NCBI RefSeq assembly: GCF_019049325.1
Contig: NZ_JAGMUO010000038.1
Coordinates: 1-64,000 of the forward strand
Reading direction: 5' to 3'
From: Streptomyces sp. AC512_CC834
GTDB lineage: Bacteria > Actinomycetota > Actinomycetes > Streptomycetales > Streptomycetaceae
DNA: 64,000 nucleotides
Translations under genes and position numbers: made by a program
The notes under the pieces: generated by a model
What the model saw: only the letters and a program-made list of their open reading frames with translations
Databases searched by the model: none
Told to the model about the DNA's origin: nothing
In this document: positions 7,819 to 16,900 of the stretch, one piece after another
Numbering within the stretch: position 1 is the stretch's first letter
How the letters are laid out: each line of letters starts with the position of its first letter

Positions 7819-7855
7819 GACACTCATTTTCAACAAATATGGAAACCGTTGTCAA
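7818..7855 (-). promoter_or_regulatory. znuA promoter with two Zur-like boxes
   Basis: Read on the minus strand, a perfect TTGACA -35 (7855-7850) is followed by an 18-bp spacer and a GAAAAT -10 (7831-7826), which would place +1 at or next to the znuA ATG (7818). Two imperfect 7-1-7 palindromes overlap these elements exactly. One is at 7840-7854 over the -35 (TGACAAC-G-GTTTCCA). The other is at 7818-7832 over the -10 (TGAAAAT-G-AGTGTCA). Both resemble the Streptomyces Zur box. Centres are 22 bp apart, two helical turns. glyS diverges on the other side. Confidence 0.75.
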
Positions 7856-7978
7856 CAAGCGGACGCTTCCGCGGCCGGGCGGCCCCGATTTGGCCGAGGG
7901 GCGACCCACGCCGGTAACCTGAAGCATTCTCTGGAAGCAACTCGCTTCGTCGCCCGTCGTCGTAATGAAGAGAGCACC

Positions 7979-9361
7979 GTGGCCGCCGACAAGATCGACA
8001 CCATCGTCAGCCTGAGCAAGCGCCGTGGCTTCGTATTCCCGTGCAGTGAGATCTACGGCGGTCAGCGCGCCGCCTGGGACTACGGTCCGCTCGGTGTCGA
8101 GCTCAAGGAGAACCTGAAGCGCCAGTGGTGGCGCTACATGGTCACCTCGCGCGAGGACGTCGTCGGTCTCGACTCCTCCGTGATCCTGGCCCCCGAGGTC
8201 TGGGTGGCCTCCGGCCACGTCGCCACCTTCACGGACCCGCTGACCGAGTGCACCTCCTGCCACAAGCGGTTCCGCGCGGACCACCTGGAAGAGGCGTACG
8301 AGGAGAAGAAGGGCCGCGCCCCGGAGAACGGCCTCGCCGACCTCAACTGCCCCAACTGCGGCAACAAGGGCACCTTCACCGAGCCCAAGCAGTTCTCCGG
8401 TCTGCTCTCCACCCACCTCGGCCCGACCCAGGACAGCGGCTCCGTCGCCTACCTGCGGCCCGAGACCGCCCAGGGCATCTTCACCAACTTCGCCCAGGTG
8501 CAGACCACCTCGCGCCGCAAGCCGCCGTTCGGCATCGCCCAGATGGGCAAGTCCTTCCGCAACGAGATCACGCCCGGCAACTTCATCTTCCGCACCCGCG
8601 AGTTCGAGCAGATGGAGATGGAGTTCTTCGTCAAGCCGGGCGAGGACGAGAAGTGGCAGGAGTACTGGATGGAGCAGCGCTGGAACTGGTACAGGGGGCT
8701 TGGTCTCCGTGAGGAGAACATGCGCTGGTACGAGCACCCGGCCGAGAAGCTCTCCCACTACTCCAAGCGCACCGCCGACATCGAGTACCGCTTCTCGTTC
8801 GGCGGCAGCGAGTGGGGCGAGCTGGAGGGCGTCGCCAACCGGACGGACTACGACCTCTCCTCGCACGCCAAGGCCTCCGGCCAGGACCTCTCCTACTACG
8901 ACCAGGAGGCCGGCGAGCGCTGGACGCCGTACGTCATCGAGCCGGCGGCCGGTGTCGGCCGGGCGATGCTCGCCTTCCTGCTCGACGCGTACATCGAGGA
9001 CGAGGCGCCGAACGCCAAGGGCAAGCTGGAGAAGCGTACGGTGCTGCGGCTCGACCCGCGGCTGTCGCCGGTGAAGGTCGCCGTGCTGCCGCTGTCCCGC
9101 AACCCGGAGCTGTCGCCCAAGGCGAAGGGGCTCGCGCAGGCGCTGCGGCAGAACTGGAACATCGAGTTCGACGACGCCGGTGCGATCGGGCGCCGGTACC
9201 GGCGCCAGGACGAGATCGGGACGCCGTTCTGTGTGACGGTGGACTTCGACACGTTGGACGACAACGCGGTGACGGTTCGGGAGCGGGACACGATGAAGCA
9301 GGAGCGGGTGTCTCTCGACCAGATCGAGGGGTACCTCGCCTCTCGGCTGGTTGGGTGCTGA
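7979..9361 (+). CDS. glyS: Glycine--tRNA ligase
   Basis: This 460-aa class II synthetase is of the homodimeric (eukaryotic/actinobacterial) type. The N-terminus gives D-K-I-D-T-I-V-S-L-S-K-R-R-G-F-V-F-P, followed by W-D-Y-G-P-L-G-V-E. A zinc-type insertion carries C-T-S-C and C-P-N-C pairs, and motif 2 reads F-R-N-E-I-T-P-G-N-F-I-F-R-T-R-E-F. A GTG start at 7979 gives the family's usual length and start; the open frame upstream crosses the Zur promoter. It is divergent from znuA, and Zur is not obviously expected to control it. Two hairpins follow the stop. Confidence 0.96.
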   Translation: MAADKIDTIVSLSKRRGFVFPCSEIYGGQRAAWDYGPLGVELKENLKRQWWRYMVTSREDVVGLDSSVILAPEVWVASGHVATFTDPLTECTSCHKRFRADHLEEAYEEKKGRAPENGLADLNCPNCGNKGTFTEPKQFSGLLSTHLGPTQDSGSVAYLRPETAQGIFTNFAQVQTTSRRKPPFGIAQMGKSFRNEITPGNFIFRTREFEQMEMEFFVKPGEDEKWQEYWMEQRWNWYRGLGLREENMRWYEHPAEKLSHYSKRTADIEYRFSFGGSEWGELEGVANRTDYDLSSHAKASGQDLSYYDQEAGERWTPYVIEPAAGVGRAMLAFLLDAYIEDEAPNAKGKLEKRTVLRLDPRLSPVKVAVLPLSRNPELSPKAKGLAQALRQNWNIEFDDAGAIGRRYRRQDEIGTPFCVTVDFDTLDDNAVTVRERDTMKQERVSLDQIEGYLASRLVGC

Positions 9362-9382
9362 ACGTTCGTCGGCGTTGACGTA

Positions 9383-9403
9383 CCAGGGGGCTCTGCCCCC
9401 TGG
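9383..9403. terminator. Stem-loop between glyS and chitinase
   Basis: CCAGGGGGC (9383-9391) pairs perfectly with GCCCCCTGG (9395-9403) across a 3-nt loop. This GC-rich hairpin type recurs at Streptomyces gene ends and suits a bidirectional terminator between these convergent genes. Confidence 0.75.
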
Positions 9404-9416
9404 ACCCCCGGCCTAT

Positions 9417-9460
9417 GCCCACCCACCACCCGACTCGGTCGGCTGGAGGGTGGGCGTTTT
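9417..9460 (+). terminator. Rho-independent-like terminator of glyS
   Basis: GCCCACCC (9417-9424) pairs with GGGTGGGC (9448-9455) and is followed by GTTTT, an unusually good U-tract for this genome. It reads in the glyS direction. Confidence 0.7.
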
Positions 9461-9464
9461 CACG

Positions 9465-10556
9465 TCAGCGGCCCTGTAGGGACTTCACGTTGTCGCCGAA
9501 GGTCCAGTTCTTCGAGCCGTCCCAGTTGAGGGACCAGGTCATCAGGCCCTTGAGGGAGCCGTTGTAGTGGTTCCAGGCCTGGGACACCAGCGACGGTGGC
9601 ATGTGGCCGCCGCCCGCGCCGGGCTGGGCGGGCAGGCCCGGGACCTGCTTGTCGTAGGGCACCCGGATCGTCGTGCCCTGGATGACCAGGCCCTTGTCCA
9701 GGCAGTCGGTCTGGGCGGTGAAGCCCTGCACCGTGCCGGCCGAGTAGGAGTCGCCGGAGCAGCCGTACATGCTGCCGTTGTAGTACTGCATGTTCAGCCA
9801 CCACAGGCGGCCGTTGTCGGCGTACTTCTTGATGATCGGCAGGTACGCGCCCCAGATCGAGCCGTAGACCACGCTGCCGCCGGTGACGTACGCCGTCTCC
9901 GGGGCCATCGTGAGGCCGAAGTTGGACGGCATGCGGGCGAGGACGCCGTCGATGATGCGGATCAGGTTGGCCTGGGACGTGGAGAGTTGGCTGATGTCGC
10001 CGCTGCCCACCAGGCCGGTCTCGATGTCGATGTCGATGCCGTCGAAGTTGTACTTCTTGAGGATCGGCACGATCGTGTCGACGAAACGGTCCGCTACGGC
10101 GGTTGAGTTGAGGTCGATGCCCGCCGTCGCGCCGCCGATGGAGAGCAGGATCGTCTGCCCGGACGCCTTGGCCGCGCACATCTCCGCGGGCGTCGCGACC
10201 TTCACACCCCGGTCCATGCCGTCCTCCCACAGGGCCGTTCCGTCGGAACGGATCACCGGGAAGGCCGCGTTGAGCACGTTGTAGCCGTGGGCGGCGATCT
10301 GGGGGTTGGTGATCGGGGTCCAGCCGAAGGGCGGGTGGACGCCGTTGGCCGCGCCGTCCCAGTTCTCCCAGTAGCCCTGGAGGACCTTGCCGGCGGGCTT
10401 CGACTTCACGGCGCAGGTGTCCGCGGCGGGGGAGGAGGCGGGTGCGGCGCCTGTGGGGGCGGCGGACGCGGTGGCGACCCCCAAGGGGGCCAGGACGGTG
10501 GCCGCGAGTGCGGCGGCCAGTAGACGGACCTTGCGACGGACTTTGCGGCGGATCAT
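9465..10556 (-). CDS. Secreted GH18 chitinase
   Basis: This 363-aa secreted protein starts with a twin-Arg-rich basic N-region, a hydrophobic core and an A-S-A-A cleavage site near residue 30. The remainder is one glycosyl hydrolase 18 barrel: G-Y-W-E-N-W-D near the start and the catalytic F-D-G-I-D-I-D-I-E-T-G motif, whose Glu is the acid/base. It would cut beta-1,4-GlcNAc links in chitin. No carbohydrate-binding or fibronectin domain is present, so it is a compact single-domain member. The ATG at 10556 has GGGAGG upstream. An operator pair resembling the Streptomyces chitinase/DasR control site lies about 90-120 bp upstream, immediately after the MFS gene's end. Confidence 0.93.
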   Translation of the reverse strand: MIRRKVRRKVRLLAAALAATVLAPLGVATASAAPTGAAPASSPAADTCAVKSKPAGKVLQGYWENWDGAANGVHPPFGWTPITNPQIAAHGYNVLNAAFPVIRSDGTALWEDGMDRGVKVATPAEMCAAKASGQTILLSIGGATAGIDLNSTAVADRFVDTIVPILKKYNFDGIDIDIETGLVGSGDISQLSTSQANLIRIIDGVLARMPSNFGLTMAPETAYVTGGSVVYGSIWGAYLPIIKKYADNGRLWWLNMQYYNGSMYGCSGDSYSAGTVQGFTAQTDCLDKGLVIQGTTIRVPYDKQVPGLPAQPGAGGGHMPPSLVSQAWNHYNGSLKGLMTWSLNWDGSKNWTFGDNVKSLQGR

Positions 10557-10641
10557 GCCGGGCCTCCCGGTGGGGGTTCGGTGAGGGAGTGCGTGTGTTG
10601 GTGCATACGCCGTTGCGTGTGTCGTAGGCATGACAGTGGTG

Positions 10642-10674
10642 TGGTCCAGACCTTTCGTCAAGAGGTCTGGACCA
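10642..10674 (-). promoter_or_regulatory. Chitinase promoter with DasR-like operator pair
   Basis: Two 12-bp sites, TGGTCCAGACCT (10674-10663) and AGGTCTGGACCA (10653-10642), are perfect reverse complements separated by 9 bp that contain TTGACG (10661-10656), a good -35. Each site also matches the palindromic DasR-type consensus around GGTCTAGACC. Streptomyces chitinase promoters classically carry such repeats over the -35. No convincing -10 was identified. Confidence 0.8.
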
Positions 10675-10691
10675 AACTGGGTGCGGCCGGC

Positions 10692-12125
10692 TCAGTCGAT
10701 CGTCCGCGGCAGACGCAGGCTCAGCAGGCCGGTCAGCACCACCGCCGCCAACTGGACCAGCAGCGTGGTCACCAGGGCGTCCCGCATGCCCATGCCCGGG
10801 GCCAGCGACAGGAACAGGGTGCCCAGCGTGGCCACGCCCAGGGCCAGCGACGACTGCTGAGTGGTGATCATGACGCCGCTGCCCACGCCCGCGCGCACCG
10901 GCGGAACCTCCGACAGGACGACCCGGAAGATGACGGGGAGCTGGAGCGCCTGGCCCGCACCGGTGATCGCCGCGCCCGGCAGCAGTTCGACCAGGCCGAG
11001 GTCGGGCCAGGAGCGCCACGCGGCCAGCGTCATCAGGGCCAGGCCCAGCGCCTGGAGGGCGGCGCCCGTCGGCACGACGCGCGTGCCGTAGCGGGCGACC
11101 AGCCGGGGGCCGGCGAGGGAGAAGAGGAAGAACACCACCGCGAGGGGGGCCAGGGCCAGGCCCGCGTCCACCGGGCCCAGGCCCGCGCCCTGCTGCAACG
11201 CCACCGCGATGACGAACATGAAGCCGCTGAAGCCGATCGAGAACGGCACGATCAGCAGCAGGCCGCGCCGCAGCGAGACGATCGCGAACAGGCTCGGCGG
11301 GACGAGGGGCGTACGGCCCGCGCGGTCCGCCCCGCGCTCCACCGCGTAGAACGCCGCCGCCACGAACGGGAACGCCGCCAGCGACAGCCACGTCCACAGC
11401 GGCCAGCCCGCCGCCCGGCCCTCGGTGAGCGGGACCAGCAGGGTCAGGATCGAGGCGGCCAGCAGGAACGTGCCGCGCACGTCCACCGGCTCCGGGCGCG
11501 CGGAGCGGGTCTCCGGCACCGCGCGGGCGGCGAGGAAGAGGCCTGCGAGGACGACCGGGACGTTCACCAGGAAGACGGAACGCCAGCCGGTGCCCGCAAT
11601 GTCGGCGGCCACGAGTGCGCCGCCCAGGATCTGGCCCGCCACCATCGACAGGCCGGCCGTGGCCCCGTACAGGCCCATGGCCTTCGCGCGCCGCGGACCG
11701 GTGGTGGTCGCCTGGATGGTCGCCAGCACCTGCGGCAGCATCGCGGCGGCCGAGGCGCCCTGCGCCACCCGCGCCGCCACCAGCGTCCAGGCGTCCGGCG
11801 CGAGACCGCAGGCCAGGGAGGTCAGCCCGAAGGCCGCCATGCCGCCCAGGAACAGCCGCCGCCGGCCGAACAGGTCGCCGAGCCGGCCGCCGAGGACCAG
11901 CAGGACGGCGTACGCCACCCCGTACCCGGCGACGACCAGCTCCAGGACCGCCTCGCTCGCGGACAGGTCCGCGCCGATGGTCGGCAGGGCGACGTTGACG
12001 ATGAAGAAGTCGATGAGCGGGAGTGCCGCGGCCAGCAGCACCGTGAAGAGTCCGAGGCCGCCGAGCACGGGCGGCGCCCCGGCGGCGGCCGTACGGACGG
12101 GGCGTGAGGTGATGGTTTCGGTCAC
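10692..12125 (-). CDS. MFS drug-type exporter (DHA2, 14-TM)
   Basis: This 477-aa polytopic protein of the EmrB/QacA group has about 14 hydrophobic helices. Motif A (G-G-R-L-G-D-L-F-G-R-R-R) follows helix 2, and the first helix holds D-F-F-I-V-N-V-A-L-P. Such proteins export toxic compounds by proton antiport; the substrate cannot be read from sequence. I chose the GTG at 12125 because it places V-T-E-T-I-T-S-R-P just before helix 1; the longer open frame overlaps the divergent regulator. The start lies about 100 bp from the divergent XRE/MmyB regulator, which probably controls it. Its stop lies 18 bp from the chitinase operators. Confidence 0.88.
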   Translation of the reverse strand: MTETITSRPVRTAAAGAPPVLGGLGLFTVLLAAALPLIDFFIVNVALPTIGADLSASEAVLELVVAGYGVAYAVLLVLGGRLGDLFGRRRLFLGGMAAFGLTSLACGLAPDAWTLVAARVAQGASAAAMLPQVLATIQATTTGPRRAKAMGLYGATAGLSMVAGQILGGALVAADIAGTGWRSVFLVNVPVVLAGLFLAARAVPETRSARPEPVDVRGTFLLAASILTLLVPLTEGRAAGWPLWTWLSLAAFPFVAAAFYAVERGADRAGRTPLVPPSLFAIVSLRRGLLLIVPFSIGFSGFMFVIAVALQQGAGLGPVDAGLALAPLAVVFFLFSLAGPRLVARYGTRVVPTGAALQALGLALMTLAAWRSWPDLGLVELLPGAAITGAGQALQLPVIFRVVLSEVPPVRAGVGSGVMITTQQSSLALGVATLGTLFLSLAPGMGMRDALVTTLLVQLAAVVLTGLLSLRLPRTID

Positions 12126-12226
12126 GTGGTCGAGCCTGCGACCCTTTCCAAGGTGGTACCAGAGTCTTCTTGTCCTGGTAGAAGGAGTACCTGGCAACAG
12201 GGTCCGGGACGCGGCACCCTGGAGGC

Positions 12227-13156
12227 ATGACGACGATGACGGGTCGGACGACGGGTCAGGAGACAGGTCAGGAGACGGCCGCACAGTCCCCGCCCCGGGA
12301 CGTCGGCTCCGACATCCGGCGGCACGAACTCGCCGCCTTTCTGCGCAGCCGCCGCGAACGCATCGCCCCCGAGCAGGTCGGGCTGCCCCGCGGACGCCGG
12401 CGCCGGACACCGGGGCTGCGGCGCGAGGAGGTCGCCCAGCTCTCGGCCGTCGGCGTCACCTGGTACACCTGGCTGGAGCAGGCCCGTGACATCCAGGTCT
12501 CCGTGCAGGTCCTCGACGCCCTCGCCCGCGCCCTGCTGCTCGACCCCTCCGAGCGCGCCCACCTCTTCCAGCTCGCGGGGGCCGTCGACCCGACGCCCGC
12601 GACGGTCTGCCCGGCGATCACCCCGGCGGTGCGGGCGCTGCTGGAGCAGTTCGAGCCGTACCCCGCCTGCGTGCAGAACAGCCGGTACGACATCCTCGCC
12701 CACAACCGCACGTACGGGCTGCTGCTGTGCGACCTGGAGGCGGTGCCGCCCGAGGACCGCAACTGCATGATCCTCTCCTTCACCAACGAGGACTGGCGGT
12801 CCTCGATCGTCCACCTGGAGGAGACCCAGCGGCTGATGGCCGCCCGGTTGCGCGCGACGATGGCCGGCCATCTCGCCGAGCCCGCCTGGAAGATGCTGCT
12901 CAAGCGGCTGTGCACCCAGTCGCCCGAGTTCCGCGAGGTCTGGGAACGCCACGAGGTCGTCGCCCACCGCGGCAAGCGCAAGGAGTTCCTCAACCGGTAC
13001 GTCGGCCGGGTCCGCGTCGACCACACGGACCTGTGGCTCGGACCGGCACCAGGACCCCGGATGGTGACGTACGTGCTGGCCGACGAGGCCTCCCGGGAAC
13101 GGCTGGAGAAGCTGCACGCCATCGCTCTGGAGCGCCGGCCGACGCCGCCCGGGTGA
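12227..13156 (+). CDS. XRE regulator with MmyB-like ligand-binding domain
   Basis: This 309-aa regulator has an N-terminal XRE helix-turn-helix (about residues 30-95). The block G-L-R-R-E-E-V-A-Q-L-S-A-V-G-V-T-W-Y-T-W-L-E-Q is a hallmark. An MmyB-like C-terminal domain follows (A-H-N-R-T-Y-G-L-L, N-C-M-I-L-S-F-T-N), a PAS-like fold that binds small hydrophobic ligands in relatives. GGAGGC precedes the ATG. It is transcribed divergently from the MFS exporter, the usual arrangement for this family, and so likely represses or activates that gene in response to its substrate. Dyad-like GGTACC/GTACC sequences at about 12155-12191 between the genes are candidate sites. Confidence 0.9.
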   Translation: MTTMTGRTTGQETGQETAAQSPPRDVGSDIRRHELAAFLRSRRERIAPEQVGLPRGRRRRTPGLRREEVAQLSAVGVTWYTWLEQARDIQVSVQVLDALARALLLDPSERAHLFQLAGAVDPTPATVCPAITPAVRALLEQFEPYPACVQNSRYDILAHNRTYGLLLCDLEAVPPEDRNCMILSFTNEDWRSSIVHLEETQRLMAARLRATMAGHLAEPAWKMLLKRLCTQSPEFREVWERHEVVAHRGKRKEFLNRYVGRVRVDHTDLWLGPAPGPRMVTYVLADEASRERLEKLHAIALERRPTPPG

Positions 13157-13242
13157 GCGCCCGAAGTGCGGGAACCCGGAGAAATGCGGAAGGTGATGTT
13201 CCCAGGGTTTCCACAGCACGGACAGGGCGAGGACGAACAGTC

Positions 13243-13977
13243 ATGGCTGAGCAGAAATCGGCGCGGACACTCCCGATGCCGTTGCACGCGGCCGCTTCGG
13301 TGGTACGGAAGGTGCCGGGCGCCGGAACGGTCGGCAGGGCCGCCGAGGGCGCGCTGGACAGGATCGGGGCGGTGTCGCCGCGCGGGCGGCGCGTGATCGT
13401 CTACACGGGGGCCGGGGCGCTGGGCGTCGCCGGACTGGTGGAGTGGCCGGTGGCCCTCACCGGAGCGGCGGTGGCCTGGCTGACCCAGCAGCGTGGACAG
13501 GGCGGCAGGAACGGGAGTGCGGCGAAGGGCGAGGGCGAGGGCGCGGGGGCGGCGCGGGGCGCCGGGGACACGAAGCCCGCCCGGGCGCAGGCCCGTAAGA
13601 CCGCGGCCAGGAAGACCACAGCCAGGAAGACCACAGCCAGGAAGGCCGCGGCGAAGACGGCTGGGACGAAGACCGCCGCGGCGAAGACCCCGGCGGCGAA
13701 GACCGCGAAGACGGCCAGGACCGCCAAGACGGCTGCGGGGAAGGGGACCACCGGCGCCAGGAAGGCCGCCGCCAAGTCCACCGCTGCCAAGTCCACCGCC
13801 ACCAGGGCCGGCGCCGCGAAGAAGTCCCCCGCGAAGAAGACCGCGTCCCCCACTCGGGCCAAGAGCCAGTCGGGAACCAAGGCGTCGTCGAGCCGGCCCT
13901 CGGCCTCGACCTCGGGCGGCGGCCGCAGTCGGAGCCGCAAGACGGGCTCCGCGTCGCGCACCCGCACGTCCGGCTGA
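13243..13977 (+). CDS. Membrane-associated protein with Lys/Ala/Thr-rich tail
   Basis: This 244-aa protein has two parts. Residues 1-90 are an ordinary domain with a hydrophobic segment (V-I-V-Y-T-G-A-G-A-L-G-V-A-G-L-V-E-W-P-V). Residues from about 110 to the end are a low-complexity basic tail of K-T-A-A-R-K-T-T-A, A-A-K-T and P-A-K-K repeats, like histone H1-type or HupS tails. Such tails bind DNA or acidic polymers in other proteins. The next gene, a giant P-type ATPase, starts 9 nt after this stop, so the two form an operon. The ATPase has a strongly acidic stretch (D-Q-Q-D-D-Q-D-L-D-D), so an electrostatic partnership is possible. That is inference. Confidence 0.7.
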   Translation: MAEQKSARTLPMPLHAAASVVRKVPGAGTVGRAAEGALDRIGAVSPRGRRVIVYTGAGALGVAGLVEWPVALTGAAVAWLTQQRGQGGRNGSAAKGEGEGAGAARGAGDTKPARAQARKTAARKTTARKTTARKAAAKTAGTKTAAAKTPAAKTAKTARTAKTAAGKGTTGARKAAAKSTAAKSTATRAGAAKKSPAKKTASPTRAKSQSGTKASSSRPSASTSGGGRSRSRKTGSASRTRTSG

Positions 13978-13986
13978 GGGACAGCG

Positions 13987-16900
13987 ATGGCCGGTGGACT
14001 GCTGACCCGTTCCCAGGACGCCGTCACCGGATTCGTGCTGGCGGGCCCCCGGCTGCTCGCGCGCGGCACCGCGCCGGCCGTGGGCGCCGCGGCCGGCGCG
14101 GCGGCGGGCACCGCGCGGGCCGGTGTACGCGGCGCCGACTTCGCGGCGCGGGCGGCACGGGTCGCCCGCGCCGCGCTGCCGGGCGGCACCCGGGACTGGC
14201 AGGCCGGACCCCGGGCGCACCTGGCGCTCCGCCCGGCCTCCACGGACGAGGTACGCCGGGCGGGCGGCACGGAACGCGTGGCGGGGAGGGTGGCTGCGGC
14301 GCTGGCCGAGCATCCGGACGTGCTGCTCGCCTACTGGGACACCGGCCTGGCCAGGCTGGTGGTCACCGCGACGGAGGACGCGCTCACCGACCGCGTCGTG
14401 GAGCGTGCCACCGAACTCGCCGAGCGACACGGACTCACCCGTACGGACCAGCAGGACGACCAAGATCTGGACGACCAAGAGCTGGACGGCCTGGACGACC
14501 TGGCCGAAGAGCCGGTCCATCCCGGCGACCCGGTCTCGGTGCGCGTCGCGGCGACCGCCCTCGGGGCCGACGTGCTGGGCATCGCTGCCGCCGTGACCGG
14601 CGCGCGCCTGCGGCTGCCGTCGTCGCCACGCCTGGTCACCGCCGTCGCGACGCTGCTGCGCGAGAACCCGGCCTTCCGCGCCTGGCTGGGCGAGCGGCTC
14701 GGCGACCACCGCATGGACGTGGCGCTGGCCGCCGCCAACGCGGCCGTCCACGGCGCGGGACAGAGCCCCACCTCACTGGTGCTCGACGGGGCGCTGCGCG
14801 TCTGTGAGCTGACGGAGGCGGTGGCACGGACGGCGGCCTTCGAGGTCGTGCACGACCGGCTGTGCGTCCCGGGCCGGGGCAGCCTGCCCGCCGCACCCGC
14901 CCTGCGCCCGCCGCCGCGCACCTCACCGGCCCAGGACTACGCCGCCCACGCCTCGGCGGGCAGCGTGGCGGGCGCCGCCGTGACGCTGCTGGTCAAGCAC
15001 GACGTGGCCGAGGCGGCGGAGGCGGTGCTCGCAGGCTCGCCCAAGGCCGCGCGCTACGGGCCCGCCGCCTTCCACGCCGTACTGAGTGCCGCGCTGTCCC
15101 GCACCGGCGTGCTCGTGCGCGATCCCGGACGGCTGCGGCAACTGGAGATGGCCCGCACGGTCGTGCTGCACCCCAGCGCGTTGCGGGTGCCGGGCGCGGG
15201 CGCGGACCCGTGGACCGAGGACGTGCTGGACGCGGCGCGGCGCGCGGGCCTGCGCGTGGTCATGGTCGAGGACCCGGCGCTGGCCGACTTCACCGGCCTC
15301 GCCGACCAGGTCGTCGGCGCCCGGCGCCCGCTCGGGGACGTCGTGGCCGAACTGCGCGCCGAGGGCGGCGTCATCACCGTCGTACGGCCGCTGCCCGGCG
15401 ACGAAGGGACCGTGCTGGCGGGGCTGCTCGCCGGGGACGTGGCCGTCGCGCTGGCCGACACGGACGGTCCGGTGGCCTGGGGTGCGGACGTGCTCGCGCC
15501 GCAGGGTCTCGCCGACGTGTGGCGGCTGCTGCGGGCGGTGCCGGCGGTCCGTGCGATCGGGCACCGGTCCCAGACGCTGGCCCGGTCCGGGGCCGCGCTG
15601 TCCGGACTGCTGGTGGCGGTCGGCGAGGCGCGCAGCAGGCGCAGGGGCGGCATGTCGGCGCTGCTGGGGATGCGGCACGCGCCGGTCGACGCGAGCGCGG
15701 CGATGGCCCTGCTGTCCGGGACGCGTGCGGCGCTCGGCGTGGCGACGGCCCGCGCCCCGCATCCCCGGGCCCGGGTGGCGTGGCACACGCTGGACCCGGA
15801 CGACGTACGGGACCGGCTCGAGCGGGAGCGCGAACCCGAGCCGACCGCCGTGGAGCTGGCGTCGGCCCGGCTGCACGCGGTCGCCGACCGGGCCGGCCGG
15901 GTCCGGGTGCTGGCCCCGGCGCGCTGGTCGTGGCAGCTTGCGCGGGCCGTACGGGGGGAGTTGGACGACCCGCTCACCCCCGTGCTGGCGGTCGGCTCGG
16001 CCGCCTCCGCGATCCTCGGGTCGGTCGTGGACGCGCTGCTCGTGGTCGGGGCGCTCGACCTGAACGCGCTGGTCGGCGGTTTCCAGCGGCTGCGTGCCGA
16101 GCGGGCGCTGTCCGGGCTGCTGGCGGAGCAGAAGCAGAAGGCCCGCCTGGCGGAGGACCCCGCGCGGGCGGGCAGGCGGACCGCGTCCGACGGCGCGGCG
16201 GGGGAGTACACCGCCGACTCCGAGCGGTACGTCTTCGGCGACGGAGCCGGAGACGGCGGCACCCCGGCCCGCGGCACGGGCTCCGGCCAGGACGGCGGAG
16301 CGCCCTCCGTCGCGGCCGCGGGAACCCCGTCGCGGCGCGTCCGGGCCTCGGCGCCGGAAGGGACGGCGTCGGACGGGGCGGAGCTGCACGGGACGGCGCC
16401 GGACGACGCGGCGCCGGACGGAACGGCGTCGGACAGGACGGCGTCGGAGGAGATCGTCTCGGGCCGGGCGGCGGAGGCCGAGGCGCGGATCGTGGATGCC
16501 ACCCGGCTGCACCCGGGCCACGTGATCGAGCTGAAGGCGGACGACGTGGTGCCCGCCGACGCACGGCTGCTGTGGGAGGACGGTCTGGAGGTGGACGAGT
16601 CCGCGCTGACCGGTGAGTCGCTGCCCGTGGACAAGTCCGTGGACCCGTCGCCCCGCGCCCCCGTGGCGGAGCGGTACTGCATGGTCTTCGAGGGCACGAC
16701 CGTGGTGGCCGGACGTGCCCGTGCCGTCGTGGTCGACACCGGGGACCACACCGAGGCGGCGCGGGCGGTCGCTCTGGCCGCCCGTACGCCCGCGGCGGCC
16801 GGGGTGCAGGCCAGGCTCCAGGAGCTGACCCGCAAGGCGCTGCCGCTCACCCTGGCGGGCGGGGCCGCGGTGACCGGTCTGTCGCTGCTGCGCGGGGCGC

